Part shown: in pieces, positions 57,852 to 64,000 of the stretch
How the letters are laid out: each line of letters starts with the position of its first letter
How positions within the stretch are numbered: position 1 is the stretch's first letter
NCBI RefSeq assembly: GCF_000293885.2
Contig: NZ_CP010945.1
Location: 4,174,001-4,238,000, forward strand
From: Pseudomonas fluorescens NCIMB 11764
GTDB taxonomy: Bacteria; Pseudomonadota; Gammaproteobacteria; Pseudomonadales; Pseudomonadaceae
DNA length: 64,000 nt
Direction: 5' to 3'
Translations under genes and position numbers: made by a program
The notes under the pieces: model-generated
The model's database searches: none
What the model saw: the letters and a program-made list of their open reading frames with translations, nothing else
What the model was told of the DNA's origin: nothing

Positions 57852-57945
57852 TCAGCGACGGTTACAGGTTTTGATGCCCAGCAAGGTGTAGAGAGGGCAG
57901 AAACGGAAAATGCCAGTGGCCAGGGGCAACAAACCGATCCAGCCC
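57852..57945 (-). pseudogene. C-terminal fragment of a DUF2892 (YgaP-type) membrane protein
   Basis: The minus strand encodes GWIGLLPLATGIFRFCPLYT followed by LLGIKTCNRR and a stop at 57852-57854, the typical end of DUF2892 inner-membrane proteins found with rhodanese and persulfide genes. No start or N-terminal half is present; upstream it joins a YeeE fragment in another frame. Confidence 0.65.
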
Positions 57946-58160
57946 GCTGATCCCTGCGATACGCCGGTTGGCGACGACGAATAGACTGGCCCCCAGCTCA
58001 ATCAATGCGCCACCGGCAAGGGATGACCAGGGAGTGAAGTTGAGCCAGTCGACATTAATGAAATTTCTCCGGCGCAAAAAATGTTGATACAGGGGTTGGA
58101 TGACTGCCAATGCTGCGGGACTGCTGATGGGATAGGACACCTGCTTTCCGTGACTGCAGC
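57943..58160 (-). pseudogene. Fused remnants: ArsR/BigR-like C-terminus and YeeE/YedE N-terminus
   Basis: The frame reads HGKQVSYPISSPAALAVIQP and LYQHF, like the last helices of ArsR-type BigR/SqrR repressors. It then reads NVDWLNFTPWSSLAGGALIE and LGASLFVVANRRIAGISG, the start of YeeE/YedE thiosulfate-transport-like proteins. The match breaks at 57943, where the DUF2892 piece begins. Both genes are truncated. The ArsR assignment is weaker than the YeeE one. Confidence 0.5.
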
Positions 58161-58172
58161 GTATGCACATGA

Positions 58173-58973
58173 CTAGATCGCTTTCACCAGCAAGGCCACC
58201 GCAACTACCATGGAAACTGCGGCGAAGCCTTTTTGTAAGTGTGGACCCGCTAGCCGTGCCGCGATCAGACGCCCGCCGACCATTCCGACCAATGCTCCAG
58301 TGGAAAACGGAATGGCGACTGCCCACTGCAAGTGCCCGGCTGCCGAGCTTGCAGCAACGCCGGAAATTGAAACCAGCGCGATAACGGCCAGTGACGTTGC
58401 GAGCACTGATTGCGCGGTCAAATTGGTGTATCGCTGGAGCGCCGGCACCATCACAAAGCCACCGCCCACGCCGAGCAAGCCAGAGAGCCCTCCCGCGACA
58501 ATGCCAGAGACGGTGAGTGCCCACGCACACGGACCAGTCCAGTTAAGCTTTCCTCGGTTGACGTCCAATAGACAAGGTGGTGGTTTGGATGTGACGGGGG
58601 GCTTCGACTCCGTGGAGGGCGCGAGCGATCGTTGATAGACCCGAAACGCAACGTACATCAGCACGAAGGCAAACAGGATCGTCAACGGGCGATTGGGTGT
58701 GCGCTGCGCCAGCCAAAGACCAAGGGGAGAACAGACGATCCCCGCGCCTGCAATTAGAAGCGCCGCTTTATAGCGGACGGTGCCGTTTTTGAGTCCCATT
58801 ACGGCACCCAGGGTCGCGGCTAAACCGACAGCCAGTAAACCAATTGGCCCTGCCTCGGCCATGCTCAAGCCGACTCCGAACACCAGTAATGGAACAGCCA
58901 GTATTCCTCCGCCGGCGCCGGTCAGCGCCAGAATGACTCCTACAGTAAGACCGAGCAGTAAGACCACGATCAT
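58173..58973 (-). CDS. TauE/SafE family sulfite/sulfur exporter
   Basis: 266 residues from ATG 58973 (MIVVLLLGLTVGVILALTGA), AAGGAGA upstream. About eight membrane segments with the two Gly-rich repeats ILALTGAGGGILAVPLLVFG and GLSGLLGVGGGFVMVPALQR typical of TauE/SafE. In sulfide-detoxification operons it is thought to export sulfite made by persulfide oxidation. Third gene of the minus-strand operon after pdo and sqr. Confidence 0.9.
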   Translation of the reverse strand: MIVVLLLGLTVGVILALTGAGGGILAVPLLVFGVGLSMAEAGPIGLLAVGLAATLGAVMGLKNGTVRYKAALLIAGAGIVCSPLGLWLAQRTPNRPLTILFAFVLMYVAFRVYQRSLAPSTESKPPVTSKPPPCLLDVNRGKLNWTGPCAWALTVSGIVAGGLSGLLGVGGGFVMVPALQRYTNLTAQSVLATSLAVIALVSISGVAASSAAGHLQWAVAIPFSTGALVGMVGGRLIAARLAGPHLQKGFAAVSMVVAVALLVKAI

Positions 58974-59001
58974 CCCAGTCTCCTTGCCTTCAGGTCTGAT
59001 T

Positions 59002-60672
59002 TCATACGTCAGCCATCTCGGGTTTCGCCATCCACTCATGGCCCTTGAGCATTCCCTTCCAATACAGCGGTGGAAGAATCCGCTCTTTGAGCAGCCATGC
59101 CAGCCTCGATGGCCGGGTACCGTCAATCAGCCAGGATGGAAAACTGGGGGCAACCTTGCCGCCATAGGTGAATTCAGCCAGTACGATCTTGCCGCGCTCA
59201 ACCGTCAGCGGGCAGGAGCCGTAACCGTCGTAATGGGCGCTGCCTTTGGCTTTACCCATTGCGGCCAACACATTATGGGCAACGACGGGCGCCTGCTTGC
59301 GTGCTGCAGCTGCGGTCTTGGCGTTGCTGGTGTTGGTGGCGTCTCCCAGTGCGTGAATATTTGCCCAGGTTTTATGGCGCAGAGTGGCAGGGTCTACATC
59401 AATCCAGCCAGCCGCGTCAGCGAGAGGGCTGACCCGAACGAAATCCGGCGCAATTTGCGGCGGCACCACATGAAGTAGATCGAAGTCGCGCGTAACAATA
59501 TGGGAGCTGCCATCCGGATTGACGCAGTTGAACGTTGCAGTCCGTGCGGGTCCATTCACGCTGGTGAGTGTGTTGCCGAAGTTCAGGTCGATACCATAGG
59601 CCGTGACGTATTTCATCAGCGCTGGCACATAATCGGGAACTCCGAACAGCACCGCGCCGGCGCTGCAAAACTCGATCTCGACTTTGTCCAATACACCGGT
59701 ACGTTTCCAATGATCGGCAGATAGGTACATTGCTTTTTGCGGCGCCCCGGCACATTTGATTGGCATGGGCGGTTGCGTGAAAATGGCCCGGCCACCACGC
59801 AGTTGCTGCACCAGTTCCCACGTATAAGGCGCAAGGTGATACAGGTAGTTTGAAGTCACGCCGTTGCGCCCCAGGGTGTCCGACAACCCCTCGATTGCAT
59901 GCCAATTGAGCTTCAGGCCGGGGCACACGATCAGTTGCTCGTATTTGACGACTCTGCATCCATCAAGAATGACGGCATTTCTCTCGGGTTCGAAAGCGGC
60001 GACCGCCGACTTGATCCAATGCACACCGCGGGGGATGGTCGAACCCATCGTGCGGGCAGTTTGGGGTGCATCGAAAACTCCACAGCCGACAAGTGTCCAG
60101 CCAGGCTGATAGTAGTGCACATCTGCCGGGTCGATGATGGCAACGTCGAGTCCAGGGTCTCGTGCCAGCAAGCTGGATGCCGTCGCGATACCTGCCGCAC
60201 CGCCCCCGATGATGACCACTGTATGTTGCGCCTCAGCCACTTCGACCGGCGTGCGCCCTTGATTCACAATCCGGCGAATGACGCCTTTCATATCGAACCC
60301 GGCTTTTTTGGCGGACTCGACGATGTGTGGCAGGGATTGTTGGCCCGCTTGTGACAGCGCCCACATCGTTGTCGAGCGCATACCGGAACGGCAATAGGCC
60401 AACACCGGTTTTGGCAGTGTTTCAAGGAGCTTGCCGAAGGCAATACCTTGCTCGTCGGTGACTTTGCCTGATTCCGCGGGAAGGTAGTGCGCCTCGATGC
60501 CGAGCGCTTGGGCGGCTCGTTTGATTTCGGCAAACAAGGGTTGATCGCCGCCTTCACCATCGGGACGGTTACACACAATGGCGCGAAAACCGGCGTCTTT
60601 CAGTTCTGCCAATTGATTGGGAAAAATCTGTTCTGATACCGACAGTCCAGGCGCAAGGCAACGAATGTCCAT
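59002..60672 (-). CDS. Bifunctional DUF442 (PTP-like/sulfurtransferase) - sulfide:quinone oxidoreductase fusion
   Basis: 556 residues. The N-terminal DUF442 domain (1-110) has the P-loop-like active site AYCRSGMRST (Cys near 93). A short linker is followed by an FAD-dependent SQR-type oxidoreductase (from about 150): HTVVIIGGGAAGIATASSLL, DPADVHYYQPGWTLVG, Cys in LIVCPGLKLNW and in PIKCAGAPQKAMY, and GYGSCPLTVERGK near the C-terminus. It probably oxidises sulfide to persulfide or polysulfide and feeds electrons to quinone. The next gene upstream is a persulfide dioxygenase. Confidence 0.9.
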   Translation of the reverse strand: MDIRCLAPGLSVSEQIFPNQLAELKDAGFRAIVCNRPDGEGGDQPLFAEIKRAAQALGIEAHYLPAESGKVTDEQGIAFGKLLETLPKPVLAYCRSGMRSTTMWALSQAGQQSLPHIVESAKKAGFDMKGVIRRIVNQGRTPVEVAEAQHTVVIIGGGAAGIATASSLLARDPGLDVAIIDPADVHYYQPGWTLVGCGVFDAPQTARTMGSTIPRGVHWIKSAVAAFEPERNAVILDGCRVVKYEQLIVCPGLKLNWHAIEGLSDTLGRNGVTSNYLYHLAPYTWELVQQLRGGRAIFTQPPMPIKCAGAPQKAMYLSADHWKRTGVLDKVEIEFCSAGAVLFGVPDYVPALMKYVTAYGIDLNFGNTLTSVNGPARTATFNCVNPDGSSHIVTRDFDLLHVVPPQIAPDFVRVSPLADAAGWIDVDPATLRHKTWANIHALGDATNTSNAKTAAAARKQAPVVAHNVLAAMGKAKGSAHYDGYGSCPLTVERGKIVLAEFTYGGKVAPSFPSWLIDGTRPSRLAWLLKERILPPLYWKGMLKGHEWMAKPEMADV

Positions 60673-60726
60673 AAGGGTCTCCGTTAAGGGTATTTTTCTT
60701 CTGAGTTTTTTGGGGGGAGGGCAACG

Positions 60727-61605
60727 TCAGGCGACGTTGAGCGGGATTTTCAGGTAGCGGGTCCCGTTCGCTTCAGGCTCAGGCAAGTGCCCGGCGCGCA
60801 TGTTGACCTGAACGGATGGCAGGATCAGCGTCGGCATGTCCATCGATGCATCACGCTTGGTGCGCATCGCCACGAACTCCTCCTCACTGATGCCATTACG
60901 CACATGAACGTTGTGCGCGCGCTGGTCGGCAACGGTACTGACGTACTGCACCTCGCGGCCACCAGGCTGGTAGTCGTGGCACATGTACAGCAGGGTATTG
61001 GCCGGCAGACCCAACACCTTGTTGATTGACTGGAACAACGTCCGCGCATTGCCGCCGGGAAAGTCACAGCGTGCAGTACCGTAGTCCGGCATAAACAAGG
61101 TATCGCCGACGAATGCAGCCGTTTCGGTCCCATCGCTGATCACATAAGTCATACAGGCCGGTGTGTGGCCCGGTGTATGAAGTGCGTGGCATTGCAGCGT
61201 GCCAATGGCAAACGGCTCGTCATTAACGAACAGGTGATCGAACTGGCTTCCGTCGCGGGGCATCTCGCCACCAGTATTGAACAGCGTGCCAAACACCTCT
61301 TGCACCGTCGAAATCTGACTACCGATCCCTATTTTTCCACCGAGTTTTTCCTTCAGGTATGGCGCGGCCGTCAGGTGGTCCGCGTGGACGTGGGTCTCAA
61401 GAATCCAGTCGACCGTAGCATTGAGTTCGTTCACCCTCGCAATCAATTTGTCGGCAGACGTTGTGGCGGTGTGGCCGGATTTAGGGTCGTAATCAAGTAC
61501 GCTGTCGATTAAAGCGCAGTGGTGGGTGGCTTCATCCAACACAAGATAGCTGACGGTATTGGTGGCAGAATCGAAGAATCCTTCGACGTGAAGTTTTACG
61601 CTCAT
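60727..61605 (-). CDS. Persulfide dioxygenase (MBL fold, ETHE1/BLH-like)
   Basis: 292 residues. The iron-binding motif ETHVHADHLTAAPYLKEKLG is near residue 72, with a second metal His in HTPGHTPACM and the Asp in GDTLFMPDYGTARCDFPGG. It oxidises glutathione persulfide to sulfite. First gene of the pdo-sqr-tauE operon, AAGGAGA ribosome site, with a sigma-54 promoter at 61659-61675. A dead partial copy lies at 57615-57845. Confidence 0.92.
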   Translation of the reverse strand: MSVKLHVEGFFDSATNTVSYLVLDEATHHCALIDSVLDYDPKSGHTATTSADKLIARVNELNATVDWILETHVHADHLTAAPYLKEKLGGKIGIGSQISTVQEVFGTLFNTGGEMPRDGSQFDHLFVNDEPFAIGTLQCHALHTPGHTPACMTYVISDGTETAAFVGDTLFMPDYGTARCDFPGGNARTLFQSINKVLGLPANTLLYMCHDYQPGGREVQYVSTVADQRAHNVHVRNGISEEEFVAMRTKRDASMDMPTLILPSVQVNMRAGHLPEPEANGTRYLKIPLNVA

Positions 61606-61658
61606 GACCTGTCTCCTTAGGGGGCTTTTACCAAGCCGCTCACACTAAGGACTGACAT

Positions 61659-61675
61659 AGCAATAAGTCTGCCAG
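61659..61675 (-). promoter_or_regulatory. Sigma-54 promoter of the pdo-sqr-tauE operon
   Basis: On the minus strand CTGGCAGACTTATTGCT, with GG and GC ten bases apart and the conserved TTGCT at -12. It lies about 55 bases upstream of the pdo start, with dyads at 61770-61812 farther upstream. Confidence 0.75.
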
Positions 61676-61769
61676 ACTCGGTCTGCACAAAAATATGCTG
61701 TTATCTATTTGATTTTATTCAGTTTAATTTTCTAAATGTGGTTTGAGCTTTTCTGCATCTGCCTCGATT

Positions 61770-61786
61770 CACTGCCATTGGCAGTG
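61770..61786. promoter_or_regulatory. Palindrome, candidate FisR enhancer site
   Basis: CACTGCCA T TGGCAGTG, a perfect 8-bp dyad about 100 bases upstream of the pdo sigma-54 promoter, the usual enhancer distance. Confidence 0.6.
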
Positions 61787-61799
61787 CTTGTTGACAGGG

Positions 61800-61812
61800 G
61801 TGGCAGTGCCAC
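61800..61812. promoter_or_regulatory. Second palindrome next to the fisR promoter
   Basis: GTGGCA G TGCCAC lies just after a TTGACA hexamer (61791-61796) and 30 bases before the fisR start. It could serve as an extra enhancer site and for autoregulation. Confidence 0.5.
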
Positions 61813-61842
61813 GACAGGATGGATGGATTCTTAGGAGCCGAG

Positions 61843-63168
61843 ATGAAGACTATCCTGCCTACCCCAACCCATTCACTCCCGCACCCGGATCAAGTGCAGT
61901 CACTGGTTTCGTTTCTTGAGCACGAACCCCAGCCGATGATCGTGCTTGATCCGGACTACAACATCCTGGCAGCCAACACTGCCTATCAGCGGCAGTTTGG
62001 CAGCACTGACAAACCCTTTATCGGACATAAGTGTTATCAAATCTCACACCATTACGATGTGCCTTGTGATCAGGCGGGTGAGAATTGTCCGATGAAAAAG
62101 GCGCAGGAAATGCGCGGACCGGATCGTGTTTTGCACATTCACCACACGCCTCGCGGTCCAGAGCATGTCGACGTCGAATTGCGCCCGATTCTAGACGAAC
62201 ACGGTGTTATTACTGCCTACGTGGAGCGTCTCACCCTGGTCCGCAGTGCATCAGCACGACCCAGCAACGAAGGGTTGGTCGGCCGTTCACCAGCCTTTAA
62301 TCGGGCGCTGTCAGAGCTGCAGCGGGTGGCACCATCAATGCTGCCAGTGCTGCTGCTAGGCGAGTCCGGTACGGGCAAAGAGCTGTTCGCCCGTGCCGTA
62401 CATGAGACCAGCGAGCGGGCCACTGGACCCTTTGTCGTCGTTGATTGCTCTGGATTGACCGAAACGTTATTTGAGAGCGAACTGTTCGGCCATGAAAAAG
62501 GAGCATTCACCGGTGCCACCACGCGTAAGCCTGGCTTGGTTGAAACAGCCCAAGGTGGCACGTTGTTTCTCGATGAAATTGGCGATGTTCCACTGGCAAT
62601 GCAAGTGAAGTTGTTGCGCCTGATCGAATCGGGCACTTATCGCCGTGTCGGGAGTGTCGAGACCCTTCACGCTAACTTCAGGTTAATTGCTGCGACCCAC
62701 AAACCACTGGAAAAAATGATGGAGAAAGGCGAGTTCAGGCAGGACCTGTACTACCGCATCAGCGCCTTCCCCATTCAGTTACCGCCCTTGCGCAATCGGG
62801 TTGAGGACATTGGTTTGCTTGTGAATTCATTTCTGCAACGTGCCGGTACAGGCAAACGCCGACTGACGATAGATGCAGATGCTCTGATGCAATTGCAGCG
62901 GTTTTCCTGGCCCGGCAATATCCGTGAATTACGCAATGTTCTGGAAAGAGCCAGTCTGTTCGCTGACGATGGGGTGATCCGCTCCATACATTTGCCCCAG
63001 GTATCCGTGGTGGCGTCTGCTCAGGCCTCTACTTCAACTGCTTTCGACGGCAGCTCGCTGGCACAGGAACTGGCGACTTTCAAAGGTACCCGCAGTGAGC
63101 TAGCCAGGCACCTGGGTATTAGCGAACGGACTTTGTATCGACGATTGAAAGAACAAGGTCTGGCCTAG
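61843..63168 (+). CDS. fisR: FisR-like sulfide/persulfide-sensing sigma-54 activator
   Basis: 441 residues from ATG 61843 ([20 protein letters not shown]), with AGGAG upstream, preferred to ATG 61819. The N-terminal sensor domain carries [13 protein letters not shown] then GENC, spaced Cys-X10-Cys-X6-Cys, the pattern of FisR of Cupriavidus. The AAA+ domain has [14 protein letters not shown] near residue 170, [15 protein letters not shown] (GAFTGA loop) and [12 protein letters not shown]. The Fis-type HTH reads [20 protein letters not shown]. FisR senses persulfides through these cysteines and activates sqr and pdo; here it is divergent from exactly those genes. Confidence 0.88.
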   Translation: MKTILPTPTHSLPHPDQVQSLVSFLEHEPQPMIVLDPDYNILAANTAYQRQFGSTDKPFIGHKCYQISHHYDVPCDQAGENCPMKKAQEMRGPDRVLHIHHTPRGPEHVDVELRPILDEHGVITAYVERLTLVRSASARPSNEGLVGRSPAFNRALSELQRVAPSMLPVLLLGESGTGKELFARAVHETSERATGPFVVVDCSGLTETLFESELFGHEKGAFTGATTRKPGLVETAQGGTLFLDEIGDVPLAMQVKLLRLIESGTYRRVGSVETLHANFRLIAATHKPLEKMMEKGEFRQDLYYRISAFPIQLPPLRNRVEDIGLLVNSFLQRAGTGKRRLTIDADALMQLQRFSWPGNIRELRNVLERASLFADDGVIRSIHLPQVSVVASAQASTSTAFDGSSLAQELATFKGTRSELARHLGISERTLYRRLKEQGLA

Positions 63169-63190
63169 TAGTAGTGCTCAAGTCACAAGA

Positions 63191-63224
63191 CTGCCAATGA
63201 CTGCCAGCCCTGGCAGATTGGCAG
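63191..63224. promoter_or_regulatory. Nested palindromes upstream of cydPA, candidate FisR enhancer
   Basis: CTGCCAAT ... ATTGGCAG encloses CTGCCAG CC CTGGCAG. These are the same TGCCA/TGGCA half-sites as on the pdo side, about 90-120 bases upstream of the sigma-54 promoter at 63311. Confidence 0.6.
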
Positions 63225-63310
63225 CGCACTGGCCTGTCGACGCCTCTCGCGCATCACCGGCTTGCTGATTAAGTGACTGTTTTAAAACGATAAAATAAAA
63301 CTTCTTGCCC

Positions 63311-63327
63311 TTGGCATGCCATGTGCT
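63311..63327 (+). promoter_or_regulatory. Sigma-54 promoter of the cytochrome bd genes
   Basis: TTGGCATGCCATGTGCT has GG and GC ten bases apart. The expected transcript start (about 63337-63339) lies right at the cydP ATG (63340). Confidence 0.65.
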
Positions 63328-63339
63328 AACTGCATAGCC

Positions 63340-63516
63340 ATGACCATTTCCGACAAACGACTTCGACGCCATCTGCTCACGGCAGTAGTGATCAAACTAC
63401 TGGTGCTGACAGTGTTGTGGTGGCTGTTCATCCGGGATTCGCGCGTTAGCGTCGACTCGAACACCATCGGCGACAGGTTCGGTGTACCCACCTCGACTCA
63501 AGGGGCAAGCAAGTGA
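63340..63516 (+). CDS. cydP: Cytochrome bd small subunit CydP-like
   Basis: 58 residues, [20 protein letters not shown] followed by a single membrane helix ([12 protein letters not shown]) and a polar C-terminal tail with [11 protein letters not shown]. It resembles CydP, a small protein encoded before cydA in many proteobacterial bd oxidase operons. The stop overlaps the cydA GTG start by three bases (GTGA). A longer start at 63316 exists, but it begins inside the -12 element of the promoter. Confidence 0.7.
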   Translation: MTISDKRLRRHLLTAVVIKLLVLTVLWWLFIRDSRVSVDSNTIGDRFGVPTSTQGASK

Positions 63517-64000
63517 TTTCAGAACACCTGGTGGATTTGTCTCGGCTGCAGTTTGCAGCCACTGCGCTTTACCACTTTCTATTTGTACCGCTCACGGTTG
63601 GCATGGTTTGGCTGCTGGTCATCATGGAAAGTGTCTATGTGATGACCGGTCATGTCATTTGGAAAGACATGACGCGTTTCTGGGGCAAGCTGTTCGGCAT
63701 CAACTTCGCCTTGGGGGTGACTACGGGCATCACCCTGGAGTTTCAGTTCGGTACCAACTGGGCGTATTACTCGCACTACGTCGGCGATATCTTCGGAGCC
63801 CCACTGGCAATCGAAGGCATGATGGCGTTCTTTCTTGAATCGACCATGATCGGACTGTTCTTCTTTGGTTGGGATCGTCTGAAGAAAGAGCACCATTTGC
63901 TGGTCACGCTGCTGATGGCGATTGGTACAAACCTTTCGGCGTTGTGGATTTTGATCGCCAATGGATGGATGCAGAACCCGGTGGGTTCAGAGTTCAGTTA
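63513..64000 (+). CDS. cydA: Cytochrome bd ubiquinol oxidase subunit I, 5' part
   Basis: Begins at GTG 63513 and runs out of the window; 162 codons plus two bases are visible. [20 protein letters not shown] with the haem-ligand His19, [20 protein letters not shown], and [20 protein letters not shown] are diagnostic of CydA. The bd oxidase reduces O2 with quinol electrons and is known to resist sulfide and cyanide. Its position next to fisR and pdo-sqr suggests that it keeps respiration going while sulfide is oxidised. The Q-loop type cannot be seen. Confidence 0.93.
   Translation, partial: MISEHLVDLSRLQFAATALYHFLFVPLTVGMVWLLVIMESVYVMTGHVIWKDMTRFWGKLFGINFALGVTTGITLEFQFGTNWAYYSHYVGDIFGAPLAIEGMMAFFLESTMIGLFFFGWDRLKKEHHLLVTLLMAIGTNLSALWILIANGWMQNPVGSEFS

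Noticed and set aside
52524..64000. Right attachment site of the island (repeat of the tRNA-Gly 3' end)
   Set aside because: No copy of GTTCGAGTCTCGTTTCCCGC found to the right within the window; it may lie outside.

Overview
The window is chromosomal DNA of a fluorescent-type Pseudomonas. The evidence is the order gacA-uvrC-pgsA-tRNA-Gly, a CobN/ChlD cobalt chelatase behind two cobalamin riboswitches, a 3-hydroxybutyrate cluster (HbcR type), a cis/trans fatty-acid isomerase, and many REP/REPIN palindromes built on motifs such as GTGGCGAGGGAGCTTGCTCCC. No plasmid, prophage or CRISPR array is visible. The left ~52.4 kb looks like core or near-core genome. From 52.5 kb to the right edge the DNA is visibly less GC-rich and looks like an acquired island next to tRNA-Gly.

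Layout: 1-3.6 kb, 3' part of cti, an acyltransferase and nfuA. 3.7-13.6 kb, the cobalamin block: cbtB-cbtA-cobE-cobM leftward and cobW-cobN-chlD rightward, each arm behind its own B12 riboswitch. chlD is split into an AAA+ and a VWA reading frame joined by a textbook -1 frameshift signal, and cobN carries an in-frame REPIN. 13.8-21.6 kb: a phospholipase-D-like protein, a divergent Old-Yellow-Enzyme/merR pair, an MFS exporter with a divergent lysR, and a TerC/CBS membrane protein. 22-28.8 kb: an amino-acid ABC transporter, RidA, an IclR regulator, a DSD1-type amino-acid deaminase and a PfkB sugar kinase, probably a D-amino-acid (beta-hydroxy) catabolic unit with a sigma-54 type promoter. 28.9-33.1 kb: a parvulin, a hybrid histidine kinase and a PilT/PilU ATPase. 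33.1-39.1 kb: acetoacetyl-CoA synthetase, 3-hydroxybutyrate dehydrogenase, a GntP permease and a sigma-54 activator. 39.1-44.7 kb: a yejABEF-like peptide ABC transporter. 44.8-49.2 kb: a second parvulin, a lipase, a DAHP synthase with an attenuator-type leader carrying two aromatic-rich mini-ORFs, a nitrilase-family hydrolase and a GNAT. 49.3-52.5 kb: gacA, uvrC, pgsA, tRNA-Gly.

The island starts with a broken tyrosine-integrase gene. It continues with pstSCAB without phoU, a DUF202 protein, decayed remnants of a second sulfur operon (ArsR/YeeE/DUF2892/persulfide-dioxygenase pieces), and an intact sulfide-detoxification operon: persulfide dioxygenase, a DUF442-SQR fusion and TauE/SafE. A divergent FisR-like sigma-54 activator with the Cys-X10-Cys-X6-Cys sensor pattern follows, then cydP-cydA of a cytochrome bd oxidase cut by the window end. 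Sigma-54 promoters with TGCCA/TGGCA palindromes about 100 bp upstream sit on both sides of the FisR gene. This suggests that one sulfide sensor drives both sulfide oxidation and a sulfide-tolerant terminal oxidase.

Strongest points for follow-up: the chlD frameshift cassette (12948-12995), the REPIN translated inside cobN (10295-10387), the double aromatic leader of the DAHP synthase (47418-47835), and the FisR-bd oxidase regulon (61659-63327).
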